Shown here piece after piece: positions 16,618 through 26,049 of a stretch of 64,000 nt of DNA. The notes beneath the pieces are model-generated. The model was not told the origin of the DNA. It searched no databases and worked only from the letters and a program-made list of their open reading frames with translations. The position numbers and the translations under genes are program-made. How positions within the stretch are numbered: position 1 is the first letter of the stretch; each line of letters starts with the position of its first letter. Source of the DNA: an uncultured Collinsella sp. (GTDB lineage: Bacteria; Actinomycetota; Coriobacteriia; Coriobacteriales; Coriobacteriaceae); NCBI GenBank assembly GCA_900554645.1, contig USIE01000005.1:4700-68699 (forward strand). The letters run 5' to 3'.

Positions 16618-19260
16618 ATGTTAGATAGATTTACCGATCGAGCGCGCAAGGTCATGTCGATGGCCAAACAGGAGGCGCTCGATCTGCACTCAAATAAGGT
16701 GGGCACCGAGCACCTGCTGCTCGCACTCGCCAAGGAGGACGAGGGCATCGCTGCCGAGGCGCTGCGCTCGCTTGATATCTCCTACGACGACATCATGGAC
16801 ACCCTCAAGGAGGTCCAGACCACGGTTCCCGAGCCCAGCGAGGAGACCGAGGCTGCCAAGCTTGCCTTTACGCCGCTCGTCATTAGCGTGATGGAGCGCT
16901 CCTTCCGCGTGGCACGTGAGAACAACCAGACCTACGTGTCGACCGAGCACTTGCTGATTGGCATCGTCGAAGAGGGTAACGGCATGGCCATGGACATCCT
17001 CATGCGCCTGGGTGTGTCGTCCGCCTCCATCAAAAAGGCTATCGAGAAACTTACCGCCAAGGACCAGGACAAGAAGCGTCCGCTCGCTGGTGCCGGTGCT
17101 GGTCGTCCCGGTGCGGGTCTGCCGTTCTTTAGCGGCTCGGATGCCTCTCAGCAAAAGGGGAGCGGCACCGACACGCTCAAGCAGTTCGCCACCAACCTCA
17201 CGCAAAAGGCGCGCGACGGCGAGCTCGATCCCGTGATTGGCCGCGAAAAGGAAGTCCAGCGCATGATGGAGATCCTTTCGCGCCGCACCAAGAACAACCC
17301 GCTTATCCTGGGCGATCCCGGCGTGGGCAAGACGGCCATCGTCGAGGGCCTGGCGCAGCAGATCGCTGCCGGCAACGTGCCCGAGAACCTCATGAACCAG
17401 AACATCTGGACGCTCGACCTGCCGGGCCTCGTTGCGGGCGCCAAGTATCGCGGTGAGTTTGAGGAGCGCCTCAAGAACGTGATCCAGGAGGCCACCGAGG
17501 CCGACGACGTCATCCTGTTTATCGACGAGATGCACACTATCATCGGTGCCGGTTCTGCCGAGGGCTCCATCGACGCGAGCTCCATGCTCAAGCCCGTGCT
17601 TGCGCGCGGTGCCTTCCAGATTATCGGCGCCACCACGGCCGAGGAATTCCGTAAGTACCTCACCAAGGATCCGGCCTTTGAGCGTCGCTTCCAGACCATC
17701 GATGTCGAGGAGCCGAGCGTCGAGGACACGGTCAAGATCCTGACCGCGCTCAAGCCGCGCTACGAGGAGCACCACCATGTGCGCTATACGCAGGGTGCTA
17801 TCGAGGCCGCCGCGAACCTTTCCAACCGCTACATTCAGGACCGCTTCCTGCCTGATAAGGCCATCGACCTCATTGACGAGGCCGGCGCCCGCGCCCGCAT
17901 CGCCGCCAACCGCGCGCCCGAGCCGGTGCGCGAGGCCGAGCATCGCGTGGAGGAGCTTAAGGCCGCCGCGCAGGAGGCCACCGAGAGCGACGACATGAAC
18001 AAGGCCGCTGAGATCACCGAGCAGCAAAAGGCTGCCGAGATTGAGCTCGCCGAGGCCAAGGCTGCCTGGACGGCCGAGCTCGACGCCAGCCCGCTCACCA
18101 TCGATGTCTCCCAGATTGCCGACATCGTGTCCGTGACCTCGGGCGTGCCGGTGTCCTCGCTCACCGAGAGCGAGAGCCGCCGCCTGCTGCAGGCCGAAAG
18201 CGTGCTCAAGACGCGCATTATCGGCCAGGACGAGGCCGTCGAGGCCGTTGCCAAGGCCGTGCGCCGCAGCCGCTCGCCGCTCAAGGACCCGCGTCGCCCC
18301 GGCGGCAGCTTTATCTTCCTGGGCCCCACCGGCACGGGCAAGACCGAGCTCGCCAAGACGCTCGCCGAGTATCTCTTTGGCAGCAAGGACGCGCTCATCA
18401 GCTTCGATATGTCGGAGTTTGGTAGTGAGTTCGAGGTCTCCAAGCTCATTGGTAGCCCTCCGGGCTATGTGGGCCACGACGAGGGCGGCCAGCTCACCAA
18501 GGCCGTTCGCCGTCATCCGTACTCGGTCGTGCTGTTCGACGAGATCGAGAAGGCGCACCCCGACATCTTCAATATCCTGCTGCAGGTGCTGGAGGAGGGC
18601 CGCCTGACCGATAGCCAGGGCAAGACGGTCGACTTCCGCAACACCGTGATCATCATGACGTCCAACGTGGGCGCCCGCGAGATCGCGCAGGATGCGAGCG
18701 TTGGCTTTGGCACCACCGGCGAGCAGGGCCTCACCTCGAGTGAGATCCGCGGCCGCGCGATGGGCGAGCTCAAGCGCCTGTTCCGCCCCGAGCTGCTCAA
18801 CCGTATCGACGACATCGTGGTGTTCCAGAAGCTCTCGGGCGAGAACCTGACCAAGATTGCGCACCTGCTGGTGGACGATCTGCGCCAGCGCCTGATCGCA
18901 AACGGCATGAACATCAAGCTTACCGATGCGGCCTACGACAAGATTGTGGCGGAGGGTACCGACCTCACCAACGGCGCGCGTCCGCTGCGTCGTGCTATCC
19001 AAAAGCTCATCGAGGATCCGCTGTCCGAGGAACTGCTGGCTGGCGAGTGGGGCGAGGGCGATACCGTCCTGTGCGACGTGGCCGATGGCAAGTTTGTCTT
19101 TAGCCACGGCACGGGCGAGATCCCGGCACCGCGTCCGGTGGGCACGCTCGGTGGCGATACCGCCCCGGCGGCACCGCACACCGGCAACGCCGCGCCCGTG
19201 AGCGGCGGCGTGACCTCGGGCCCCGGCGGCATGATGCAAGCCGGTTCCGGCGCGCTGTAG
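16618..19260 (+). CDS. clpC: ATP-dependent Clp protease ATP-binding subunit ClpC
   Basis: The 880-residue Hsp100 unfoldase has the full ClpC layout: two N-terminal Clp repeats (residues 1-145), AAA+ domain 1 with Walker [10 protein letters not shown] (about residue 236), a short middle coiled coil (about 435-480), and AAA+ domain 2 with GPTGTGKTE (about 570). A long Gly/Pro-rich tail past residue 830 is unusual. It feeds substrates to ClpP and controls stress proteolysis. The ATG at 16618 has AAGGA at 7 bp; the longer frame lacks a site. No ctsR, mcsA or mcsB genes accompany it, unlike Bacillus. Confidence 0.95.
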   Translation: MLDRFTDRARKVMSMAKQEALDLHSNKVGTEHLLLALAKEDEGIAAEALRSLDISYDDIMDTLKEVQTTVPEPSEETEAAKLAFTPLVISVMERSFRVARENNQTYVSTEHLLIGIVEEGNGMAMDILMRLGVSSASIKKAIEKLTAKDQDKKRPLAGAGAGRPGAGLPFFSGSDASQQKGSGTDTLKQFATNLTQKARDGELDPVIGREKEVQRMMEILSRRTKNNPLILGDPGVGKTAIVEGLAQQIAAGNVPENLMNQNIWTLDLPGLVAGAKYRGEFEERLKNVIQEATEADDVILFIDEMHTIIGAGSAEGSIDASSMLKPVLARGAFQIIGATTAEEFRKYLTKDPAFERRFQTIDVEEPSVEDTVKILTALKPRYEEHHHVRYTQGAIEAAANLSNRYIQDRFLPDKAIDLIDEAGARARIAANRAPEPVREAEHRVEELKAAAQEATESDDMNKAAEITEQQKAAEIELAEAKAAWTAELDASPLTIDVSQIADIVSVTSGVPVSSLTESESRRLLQAESVLKTRIIGQDEAVEAVAKAVRRSRSPLKDPRRPGGSFIFLGPTGTGKTELAKTLAEYLFGSKDALISFDMSEFGSEFEVSKLIGSPPGYVGHDEGGQLTKAVRRHPYSVVLFDEIEKAHPDIFNILLQVLEEGRLTDSQGKTVDFRNTVIIMTSNVGAREIAQDASVGFGTTGEQGLTSSEIRGRAMGELKRLFRPELLNRIDDIVVFQKLSGENLTKIAHLLVDDLRQRLIANGMNIKLTDAAYDKIVAEGTDLTNGARPLRRAIQKLIEDPLSEELLAGEWGEGDTVLCDVADGKFVFSHGTGEIPAPRPVGTLGGDTAPAAPHTGNAAPVSGGVTSGPGGMMQAGSGAL

Positions 19261-19285
19261 GGCGTGGCGACAATTTGATACGCGC

Positions 19286-19328
19286 AATCGAGGCGCTCCG
19301 GAAAGGGCGCCTCGATTTGTAGAGCTGC
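19286..19328 (+). terminator. Intrinsic terminator after clpC
   Basis: AATCGAGGCGC and GCGCCTCGATT form an 11-bp stem around 20 bases, with a short T tail. Confidence 0.75.
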
Positions 19329-19474
19329 GGAAGTTGTGGCCGTTACGCTATACGGTCCACCGTTAGCCGATGATGCGAGGGCGCTCGGCGTTTTCGACTG
19401 GTTTATGCACGCAAAGTCTGGGAATATACAAGTCGCATGTCTTACTGTCTAACCAGTTGCGCCAAGGAGGCACC

Positions 19475-20932
19475 ATGGACTACAAGATTACCGGCTACGA
19501 GCCCGCCCAGCTGTTCCATTTCTTTGAGGAGGTCAGCGCGATCCCCCGTGGGTCTGGCAACGAGAAAGGCATCAGCGATTTCCTGGTCGCGTTTGCCAAG
19601 GAGCGCGGTCTCGATGTGTATCAGGACGAGGTCTACAACGTCATCATTCGCAAGCCCGCATCTGCCGGCGCCGAGAATGCCCCGACCGTGATGCTGCAGG
19701 GCCACATCGACATGGTGTGCGACAAGCTGGGCTCCGTTGAGCACGACTTTACGACCGATGGTATCGACCTGGTCGTCAAGGACGGCGTCCTCACCGCTAA
19801 CGGCACCACTCTGGGCGCCGACAACGGTATTGCCGTCGCTCTGATGCTCACTGTTCTCGATGATGATTCGATCGTTCACCCCGCCCTCGAGTGCGTATTC
19901 ACCACCGACGAGGAGACTGGCCTGGTCGGCGCCGAGACGCTCGACAAGTCCCAGATTAGCGCCCGCACCATGATTAACCTTGACTCCGAGGAAGAGGGCG
20001 TTGCCACCGTCAGCTGCGCCGGCGGCGTCGTCGTTACCTACACCTGCCCCATCGTGCGCGAGCACAAGACCGGTAGCACCCTCACGCTCGACATCTCCGG
20101 CCTGCTGGGCGGTCACTCCGGCAGCGATATCAACCTGGAGCGCGGCAACGGCAATCTCATCATGGCCCGCATCATCGACCGCCTGATGGTTGCCGGCGAG
20201 CCCGCCATCGTTAGCTTTAACGGCGGCACCAAGGACAACGCCATCAACCGTGAGTGCAAGGCTGTTCTGGTCTACGCCGACCACGCTGCCGCCGAGGCCG
20301 CGGCCCAGATCGCAAAGGGCATCATCGCCGACGTTACTGCCGAGCTCGAGGTCTTCGACCCCGGCTTTACCTGCACGGTTGAGATTGCCGACAACGCTGA
20401 GGTCGAGGCCATGGACGAGAAGTCCGCACTTGCCCTTATTCGCGCTCTGCGTCTTGCCCCCAACGGTGTGATCCGCCGCAACGTCGCCACCGACGGCTCC
20501 GTCGAGGTTTCCTCCAACATCGGCGTGGTTGCCACCTCCGATGACGAGGTCAAGATCATGCTGTCCCCGCGCTCCTCGATCACCTCGCTGCAGAACGAGT
20601 TCAAGGACCGCCTGCAGACGCTGGCCGATGTCCTGGGATTCGACGCCAAGTTTGAGTTCGAGTATCCCGGCTGGAGCTATGCCGAGCATTCGCCGGTCCG
20701 CGACATCTTTGTCGAGAGCTATCGCGAGCTCTTTGGCTCCGAGCTGCGCATCGAGTCCATTCACGCCGGCCTTGAGTGCGGCCTGTTTGCCGAGGCCCTG
20801 CACGGCCTGGATGCCATCGCCGTGGGCCCGACGCTCTCCGATGTCCACACCCCGGACGAGAGCATGGAGCTCGCTTCTGCCGAGCGCTTCTACGAGCTGC
20901 TCATCGACGTCCTCAAGCGCCTTGCCGCGTAA
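19475..20932 (+). CDS. pepD: Beta-Ala-His / aminoacyl-histidine dipeptidase (PepD, M20 family)
   Basis: The 485-residue cytosolic M20 metallopeptidase cleaves dipeptides such as Xaa-His. Metal-binding motifs are visible: MLQGHIDMVCDK (about residue 77), GADNGIA (about 117), the catalytic DEETGLVGAE (about 148) and LDSEEEG. The PepD lid segment GGHSGSDIN and the C-terminal HAGLECG are also present. The start at 19475 is set by AAGGAGG four bases upstream; the upstream frame to 19370 has none. Confidence 0.93.
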   Translation: MDYKITGYEPAQLFHFFEEVSAIPRGSGNEKGISDFLVAFAKERGLDVYQDEVYNVIIRKPASAGAENAPTVMLQGHIDMVCDKLGSVEHDFTTDGIDLVVKDGVLTANGTTLGADNGIAVALMLTVLDDDSIVHPALECVFTTDEETGLVGAETLDKSQISARTMINLDSEEEGVATVSCAGGVVVTYTCPIVREHKTGSTLTLDISGLLGGHSGSDINLERGNGNLIMARIIDRLMVAGEPAIVSFNGGTKDNAINRECKAVLVYADHAAAEAAAQIAKGIIADVTAELEVFDPGFTCTVEIADNAEVEAMDEKSALALIRALRLAPNGVIRRNVATDGSVEVSSNIGVVATSDDEVKIMLSPRSSITSLQNEFKDRLQTLADVLGFDAKFEFEYPGWSYAEHSPVRDIFVESYRELFGSELRIESIHAGLECGLFAEALHGLDAIAVGPTLSDVHTPDESMELASAERFYELLIDVLKRLAA

Positions 20933-20987
20933 AGGTTGCGCTAGCAGCAGTCCGAGTCACGTGCTAGCGGATTGCAAATGACATTAC

Positions 20988-21033
20988 GAGAGGGGGCATT
21001 CGAGCGTTTGCGACGGGTGCCCCCCCTCTTTTG
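20988..21033 (+). terminator. Intrinsic terminator after pepD
   Basis: AGAGGGGGCA pairs with TGCCCCCCTCT and is followed by TTTTGTTT. hipA converges from the other side and ends at 21060. Confidence 0.75.
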
Positions 21034-21059
21034 TTTGATAATTGCGAAATTACGGTCAC

Positions 21060-22364
21060 CTAGTCCATTTCTGCCCTGATGAGGTCGAGGGTGCGCTGGC
21101 AGTTTTCGCGGACGGGGCCGAGCATATGCTCGCGCAGGTCCGCCATGCCGGGCAGGTCGGCGTATTCGTCCATGACCTCTTCCATGCAAATGGGTACCTC
21201 GTAGGCGAGGTCCATCATGGTCGCAAAGCAAAACTTCTCAGAAAGCCCGGCATCGGTGAGCGCCGCCTCCAGTGCGGGGTCGCCCATACCGTGGTATCGG
21301 CGGATGGCGCCTGGACCGATGCGCCCCACACGATTTTCGCCGCCAACGCTCATGGCAAGGCGCGCCCGGCGACGCATGCGCTCATACGCCAAACCCGACG
21401 CGACATCGTACATTCGAGCCATCATGGCTGCGCCGTCGTTTCCAAGGAGCAGGGAATAGTTTTTCGCATGCGCATCCGGTGCGCCGATAATGGCGTTGAA
21501 GAACAGTATCTGCGTAAACAGATATAGGTTAAGTTGATGGTGGCTCGTATTTACGAGGAGCTCTTGAATGTCGCGGGTGGTCGGGCCGCCGTCTGCCGTG
21601 TACTTTTGGGAGGGCATCACCCCAAGTGCCTGACAGAGGTCTTCTTGATGTAGGCGCCTGATCGTTCCGTCTTCGACTTTCACACGGTCATAGCGCTCAA
21701 CAATGAGGGCAGGTTCGTCCTCAAACATACGATATTCGACGTTTGCCGTTGCGATGCCGGCGCGCTGGGCGCTTTTCATGCAGACAAACTCATTCAGAGC
21801 CTCGAGTTTAAATCCGATAACGCCATTTTTGAAAATATGCGTCGTGGGCGAGGAGCCCATGCATTCGCACCAGCGGCCGTTTATGAACGCGAGCGCGAAC
21901 TTGCCCTGGTTGCCTCCGAGTGACCAACTTTCATCTAGACCCATCCACGATGCATCGCGGTCATCTCTGATCGACTTGAGACGGAGAGCAATTTCGTGGT
22001 CGTCTATAGGGCGGTATTCGCCAGCGCGATGCAGGACGGCATCGGCATCTTCTTCGGCACAAAACTGCACTCCGCCCGGACAGTCGAGTCCGATATGGCT
22101 GAGCAACGCAACGGGATTGTTGGGCCTAACGTCGAATTCGGCGGCAATCGCTTTTCGCTGGTCCTCGCTGTCGGGTAGAAGGCCAAACAGGTACGGATTC
22201 ATGACCTGTTGTCCGTATGTGCGATTCGATACGGGTATGTTGGTCGATAGGGCTGGCCCGTCATAGTCATGATCGTAGGTAAAGCTGATAAGACCGTTCT
22301 CATCTTGCGTGAGCGTTCCCGCAGGTACGTCGCAAATAATGGTCCGAAGTGATGTTCTGGCCAT
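21060..22364 (-). CDS. hipA: HipA-type serine/threonine kinase toxin
   Basis: The 434-residue protein carries the full HipA fold. It has the N-terminal subdomain (residues 1-100), the nucleotide-loop motif SLGGNQGKFAL (about 165), THIFK (about 190), ALNEFVCMKSA, VERYDR, HQEDLCQALG, then the catalytic loop GAPDAHAKNYS (about 310) and the metal-binding YDVAS. In E. coli HipA phosphorylates GltX and causes growth arrest and persistence; the target here is unknown. It lies 3 bp downstream of hipB with its ribosome site (AAGGGA) inside the end of that gene. Confidence 0.92.
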   Translation of the reverse strand: MARTSLRTIICDVPAGTLTQDENGLISFTYDHDYDGPALSTNIPVSNRTYGQQVMNPYLFGLLPDSEDQRKAIAAEFDVRPNNPVALLSHIGLDCPGGVQFCAEEDADAVLHRAGEYRPIDDHEIALRLKSIRDDRDASWMGLDESWSLGGNQGKFALAFINGRWCECMGSSPTTHIFKNGVIGFKLEALNEFVCMKSAQRAGIATANVEYRMFEDEPALIVERYDRVKVEDGTIRRLHQEDLCQALGVMPSQKYTADGGPTTRDIQELLVNTSHHQLNLYLFTQILFFNAIIGAPDAHAKNYSLLLGNDGAAMMARMYDVASGLAYERMRRRARLAMSVGGENRVGRIGPGAIRRYHGMGDPALEAALTDAGLSEKFCFATMMDLAYEVPICMEEVMDEYADLPGMADLREHMLGPVRENCQRTLDLIRAEMD

Positions 22365-22367
22365 TGG

Positions 22368-22838
22368 CTATTTCCCTTCGGGCTTGGTTTGGTTAGATAC
22401 GTTTGCGGCAATCGAGACTCCGAGATTGGACATGGCGAAATCGGCGAAGACCTCGTCGTAGAGTGCGGATGTAAAGGGGGCATCTGCAAGAGCCGGAATG
22501 GGGGTACTACGATGGTTGCGATGATGAGGACGTTGAGTGTGATGGCGCCTGGGGATGCTGCGAGGCAGCGGATTGGCATGCGGGGCGTCGACTGGTCGCT
22601 CGTTTTTCGCTTCGCCGATATCCCCTTGAGCGGCGAGTGCCAGTCCAAGAGCATTGAAAATCGTCAGCAGCTTGTCGAGTCGAATGCCGGTGGCGTCTCC
22701 TAGCTCGAGCGATGCGAGCAGACGCTCCGAAACACCGGCTTTTTTAGCGAGGGTCGCACGGGTGAGACCCTGAGCCTCGCGTGCCTGGCGCACGTAGATG
22801 CCAGCTTGGCGCGGTGTGGTGATGGGAAGGGTGTCCAC
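22368..22838 (-). CDS. hipB: HipB-like XRE-family antitoxin/repressor
   Basis: The 156-residue protein has an XRE helix-turn-helix in residues 10-70 (VRQAREAQGLTRATLAKKAGVSERLLASLE). Then comes a basic histidine/proline-rich linker (residues 85-115), and a C-terminal tail that may contact HipA. It uses a GTG start with TAGGAG 6 bp upstream. It is longer than E. coli HipB (88 residues). It should repress its own promoter through the perfect inverted repeat at 22852-22896 and neutralise HipA. Confidence 0.88.
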   Translation of the reverse strand: MDTLPITTPRQAGIYVRQAREAQGLTRATLAKKAGVSERLLASLELGDATGIRLDKLLTIFNALGLALAAQGDIGEAKNERPVDAPHANPLPRSIPRRHHTQRPHHRNHRSTPIPALADAPFTSALYDEVFADFAMSNLGVSIAANVSNQTKPEGK

Positions 22839-22851
22839 GGCGATCTCCTAA

Positions 22852-22896
22852 CGTGCAGACTTTTGCATATTAGTATGACATGCAAAAGTCTGCACG
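22852..22896. promoter_or_regulatory. hipBA operator: perfect 17-bp inverted repeat
   Basis: CGTGCAGACTTTTGCAT and its exact complement are separated by 11 bp, 14 bp upstream of the hipB start. The placement fits autoregulation by HipB. A related half, ATGCAAAACTCTGCA, lies next to it within the mntP terminator. Confidence 0.85.
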
Positions 22897-22930
22897 AAAA
22901 GGCCTCATGCAAAACTCTGCATAAGGCCTT
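22897..22930 (-). terminator. mntP terminator
   Basis: Read on the minus strand, AAGGCCTTATGCA pairs with TGCATGAGGCCTT and ends in TTTT, 37 bp after the mntP stop. Confidence 0.75.
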
Positions 22931-22966
22931 GTGCTGGCGTTGAGTTTTGAGCGATTGTGCTTGGCG

Positions 22967-23545
22967 TTACAGCGCCAAAATCCCCAGATGCTCAAGCAGG
23001 ATCTTAAGCCCGATGAGGATGAGTACGACGCCACCCACGATGGTGGCGGGTTTTTCGTAGCGCGCGCCAAAGGTGTGGCCGATCGCTACGCCGGCGACGG
23101 AGAAGATAAACGTTGTGACGCCGATAAGCGATACAGCGGGAACGATGTCAACCGAGAGCGCCGCAAACGAGACACCTACGGCTAGGGCGTCAATCGAGGT
23201 GGCAATGGCAAGAATCAGATATTCTGCCAGGTCAATCTTTTCGGCATCCTTGCCGTCGCCCCCATCCTCGTCTTCGGTAAAGGCTTCCCACAGCATTTTG
23301 CCGCCGATAAAGGCCAAAAGGATAAAGGCGATCCAATGGTCGATGGGTCCGATGATGCCCATGAATTGACTGCCGAGCGCCCATCCGATTACGGGCATGC
23401 CGGCCTGAAAGCCGCCAAAGAACAGGCCGAGCACTACGGCGACCTTAAGGTTGATCTTCTTCATGCCAAGGCCCTTGCAGATGGATACGGCAAAAGCGTC
23501 CATAGAAAGGCCGATAGCGAGCAGCACGAGCTCGGCGAGTCCCAT
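22967..23545 (-). CDS. mntP: Manganese efflux pump MntP
   Basis: The 192-residue protein has six membrane segments in two repeated halves, each with the family's acidic motif (LSMDAFAVSICKGL near residue 14 and TSIDALAVGVSFA near residue 117). MntP exports Mn2+. GGGAG lies 7 bp before the ATG. About 60 bp upstream, the minus strand has GAGGGAGTAG, which resembles the start of the yybP-ykoY manganese riboswitch, but the remaining leader is too short for the full motif. Confidence 0.92.
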   Translation of the reverse strand: MGLAELVLLAIGLSMDAFAVSICKGLGMKKINLKVAVVLGLFFGGFQAGMPVIGWALGSQFMGIIGPIDHWIAFILLAFIGGKMLWEAFTEDEDGGDGKDAEKIDLAEYLILAIATSIDALAVGVSFAALSVDIVPAVSLIGVTTFIFSVAGVAIGHTFGARYEKPATIVGGVVLILIGLKILLEHLGILAL

Positions 23546-23766
23546 AGTCTGGCTCCCTCTCTGCGGGCGAGCCCGATTACGCGACTACTCCCTCATTTAT
23601 ATGAGACCCGATGCTACCACATGAGCAGTCAAGAGAGCCTCGTCCCAAATGAGCTACCTAAGCTGTGTTCGCTCATTCTGTAAGCATCGGATTTTGCGGG
23701 CGTCACAGGGGCAAACCGTGAGAAACTTATTGACGTTTATGGAGCGTATACGATGGGAGCGATGCC

Positions 23767-24834
23767 TTGGATAAGAACGAGCTGCAAAAGCGTATGGAAC
23801 AGGCCATCCGCCTGACGGCACCTGGTCAGCCGATCCGCACCGCCCTCGACATGATTATCGCCGGTCACCTGGGCGCCCTTATCTGCGTCGGCGACACCGA
23901 AAACGTGCTCGCTGCCGGTAACGACGGCTTCCCGCTCAACATTTCGTTCACCTCGAATCGTCTGTTCGAGCTCTCCAAGATGGACGGTGCCATCGTCATC
24001 GACGGCGACCTCACCCAGATCCTGCGCGCCAACTTCCACCTCAATCCCGATCCCTCGCTTGCCACGAGCGAGACGGGCATGCGTCACCGCACCGCCGCTC
24101 GCATGTCGGTGCTCACCGATGCCATCGTGATCTCGGTTTCGGCTCGTCGTGCCGTCGTTAACGTGTACGTCCACGGCAAGAGCTACGAGATCCAGCCCGT
24201 TACCACCATCATGAGCTCGGTCAACCAGCTCGTCGCCACGCTCCAGACTACCCGTCAGTCGCTCGATCGCTCCCTGCTGCGCCTGACGGCCCTCGAGCTC
24301 GACGACTACGTTACGCTCGCCGACATTACCGGTATTTTTTCGAGCTTCGAGATCATGCAGCAGGCAAAGACCGAGCTTAAGGATTGCATTGTCAAGCTGG
24401 GCAACCAGGGCAAGCTCGTGCAGATGCAGCTCGAGCAGCTCGCCGGCTCCAGCATGGATACCGAGTACGACCTGATGATTCGCGACTACGCGAGCGATTC
24501 CTCCGAGGCAAACGCCGAGAAGATTCGCACTGAGCTTGCCCGTATGACGCCTAAGGACCTGTCCGACCCACAGCATGTGGCGGCGGTTCTGGGTTACGAC
24601 GACCTGGACGAGGACTCCGTCATGACACCGCTAGGCCTGCGCACGCTTTCGCGCGTGTCCGTCGTGCGCGACGGCGTGGCCGAGAAAATCGTCGACGAGT
24701 ATGGCTCGCTGCAGGAGCTCATGGACGACATCAGCGAGGATCCGGAGCGCCTGGGCGACTTTGGCGTCAACAACCCTGCCATTCTTGCGGACTCCCTGTA
24801 CCGCATGAAGGGCACCAAACAGGGGAACGCATAA
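23767..24834 (+). CDS. disA: DNA integrity scanning diadenylate cyclase DisA
   Basis: The 355-residue enzyme makes c-di-AMP from two ATP and slows on branched DNA. The DAC domain shows the DGA motif at residues 73-75 and RHR at 106-108 (TGMRHRTAARMSVL). A helical linker and a C-terminal helix-hairpin-helix domain (LSRVSVVRDGVAEKIVDEYGSL) follow. It starts with TTG at 23767, supported by GGGAG 8 bp upstream; no better start is near. ispD follows with a one-base overlap (TAATG). radA, often next to disA, is absent here. Confidence 0.95.
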   Translation: MDKNELQKRMEQAIRLTAPGQPIRTALDMIIAGHLGALICVGDTENVLAAGNDGFPLNISFTSNRLFELSKMDGAIVIDGDLTQILRANFHLNPDPSLATSETGMRHRTAARMSVLTDAIVISVSARRAVVNVYVHGKSYEIQPVTTIMSSVNQLVATLQTTRQSLDRSLLRLTALELDDYVTLADITGIFSSFEIMQQAKTELKDCIVKLGNQGKLVQMQLEQLAGSSMDTEYDLMIRDYASDSSEANAEKIRTELARMTPKDLSDPQHVAAVLGYDDLDEDSVMTPLGLRTLSRVSVVRDGVAEKIVDEYGSLQELMDDISEDPERLGDFGVNNPAILADSLYRMKGTKQGNA

Positions 24835-25562
24835 TGGCGCCCGTATGCGCCGTGGTCGTTGCCGGCGGCAGCGGCCAGCGCTTTGGAAATCCCGGCGGCA
24901 AGCAGCTCGTTAACGTGGCGGGCCGTCCGCTCATGAGCTGGTCCATCCGTGCGTTCGATCGGAGCGACAAAGTCGGCCACATCGTGGTGGTGTGTCCTGC
25001 CGAGCGCCGTGCCGAGATGCGCCGCCTGGCCATCGACCCGTTTGACTATGATACGCCCATCAGCTTTGCCGATGCCGGCGATACCCGTCAGGATTCCACC
25101 CGTGCCGGCGTGCATGCGGTTCCGGCGGGTTTCGAATATGTCGCCATTCACGACGGCGCTCGTCCGCTCATTACCACCGAGGCCATCGATCACGCTATCG
25201 ACGTGCTTGTGGGCGACCGCTCGCTCGACGGTGTCGTGTGCGGTCAGCCCGCGATCGACACGCTCAAAATCGTCGACGGCGATAATATCGTCGAGACGCC
25301 GCCGCGCGAGCTCTATTGGGCTGCGCAGACGCCGCAGATCTTTAGCGTCGACGCCATGAAGCGCGCCCACACCGCAGCTATCGCCGAGGGCTTTATCGGT
25401 ACCGACGATTCATCGCTGGTCGAGCGCATGGGCGGGCGCGTCCGCTGTGTCCAGAGCCCGCGCGATAACCTTAAGGTGACGGTGCCCGAGGACCTGCGTC
25501 CCGTAACCGCGATTCTGCTTGGCCGCATGGCCGAGGGAGAGGACCTTCCCCATGTTCAGTAA
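24834..25562 (+). CDS. ispD: 2-C-methyl-D-erythritol 4-phosphate cytidylyltransferase
   Basis: The 242-residue enzyme transfers CMP to methylerythritol phosphate in the MEP pathway. The nucleotide-binding start VVVAGGSGQRFG, the PVIAIHDGARPL-type block (here VAIHDGARPLI) and TPQIF are present. It overlaps disA by one base and ispF by 11 bp, so disA-ispD-ispF-cysS form one operon. Confidence 0.95.
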   Translation: MAPVCAVVVAGGSGQRFGNPGGKQLVNVAGRPLMSWSIRAFDRSDKVGHIVVVCPAERRAEMRRLAIDPFDYDTPISFADAGDTRQDSTRAGVHAVPAGFEYVAIHDGARPLITTEAIDHAIDVLVGDRSLDGVVCGQPAIDTLKIVDGDNIVETPPRELYWAAQTPQIFSVDAMKRAHTAAIAEGFIGTDDSSLVERMGGRVRCVQSPRDNLKVTVPEDLRPVTAILLGRMAEGEDLPHVQ

Positions 25563-26046
25563 CCTGCGCATTGGCCACGGCTACGACGTCCACCGTTTGG
25601 TGGAGGGGCGTCGATGTATCATCGGCGGGGTCGACATTCCCTACGAGCGCGGCCTGCTGGGCCACTCGGATGCCGATGTGCTCGCGCACGCCTTGGCCGA
25701 CGCCATTCTGGGCGCCTGCCGCGGGGGAGACATCGGCAAGCTATTCCCCGACACCGATCCCGCCTATGAGGGCGCCGATTCGATGGTGCTGCTCGCTCGC
25801 GTGATGGACTATGCGCGCGAGCTGGGCTTCGAGTTTGTCGATGCCGATTGCACCATTGCCTGTCAGCAACCCAAGATCACCCCGCACCGCGATGCCATGC
25901 GCGCCAACCTTGCCCATGCCCTGGGTGTTGACGTCGAAAACGTGGGCGTCGCCGCCACTACGACCGAAAAGCTCGGTTGGGAAGGCCAGGGCGAGGGAAT
26001 CGGCGCCTGGGCCGTCTGCCTGCTACAGAAAACCGTTAAGGAGTAA
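25552..26046 (+). CDS. ispF: 2-C-methyl-D-erythritol 2,4-cyclodiphosphate synthase
   Basis: The 164-residue enzyme cyclises CDP-ME-2-phosphate. The zinc ligands Asp and His in GYDVHRL and the GHSDADVLAHALADAILGA block are intact, as is the C-terminal TTTEKLGWEGQGEGIGAWA. The ATG at 25552 lies inside the ispD end with GAGAGGA upstream. Confidence 0.95.
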   Translation: MFSNLRIGHGYDVHRLVEGRRCIIGGVDIPYERGLLGHSDADVLAHALADAILGACRGGDIGKLFPDTDPAYEGADSMVLLARVMDYARELGFEFVDADCTIACQQPKITPHRDAMRANLAHALGVDVENVGVAATTTEKLGWEGQGEGIGAWAVCLLQKTVKE

Positions 26047-26049
26047 CGA

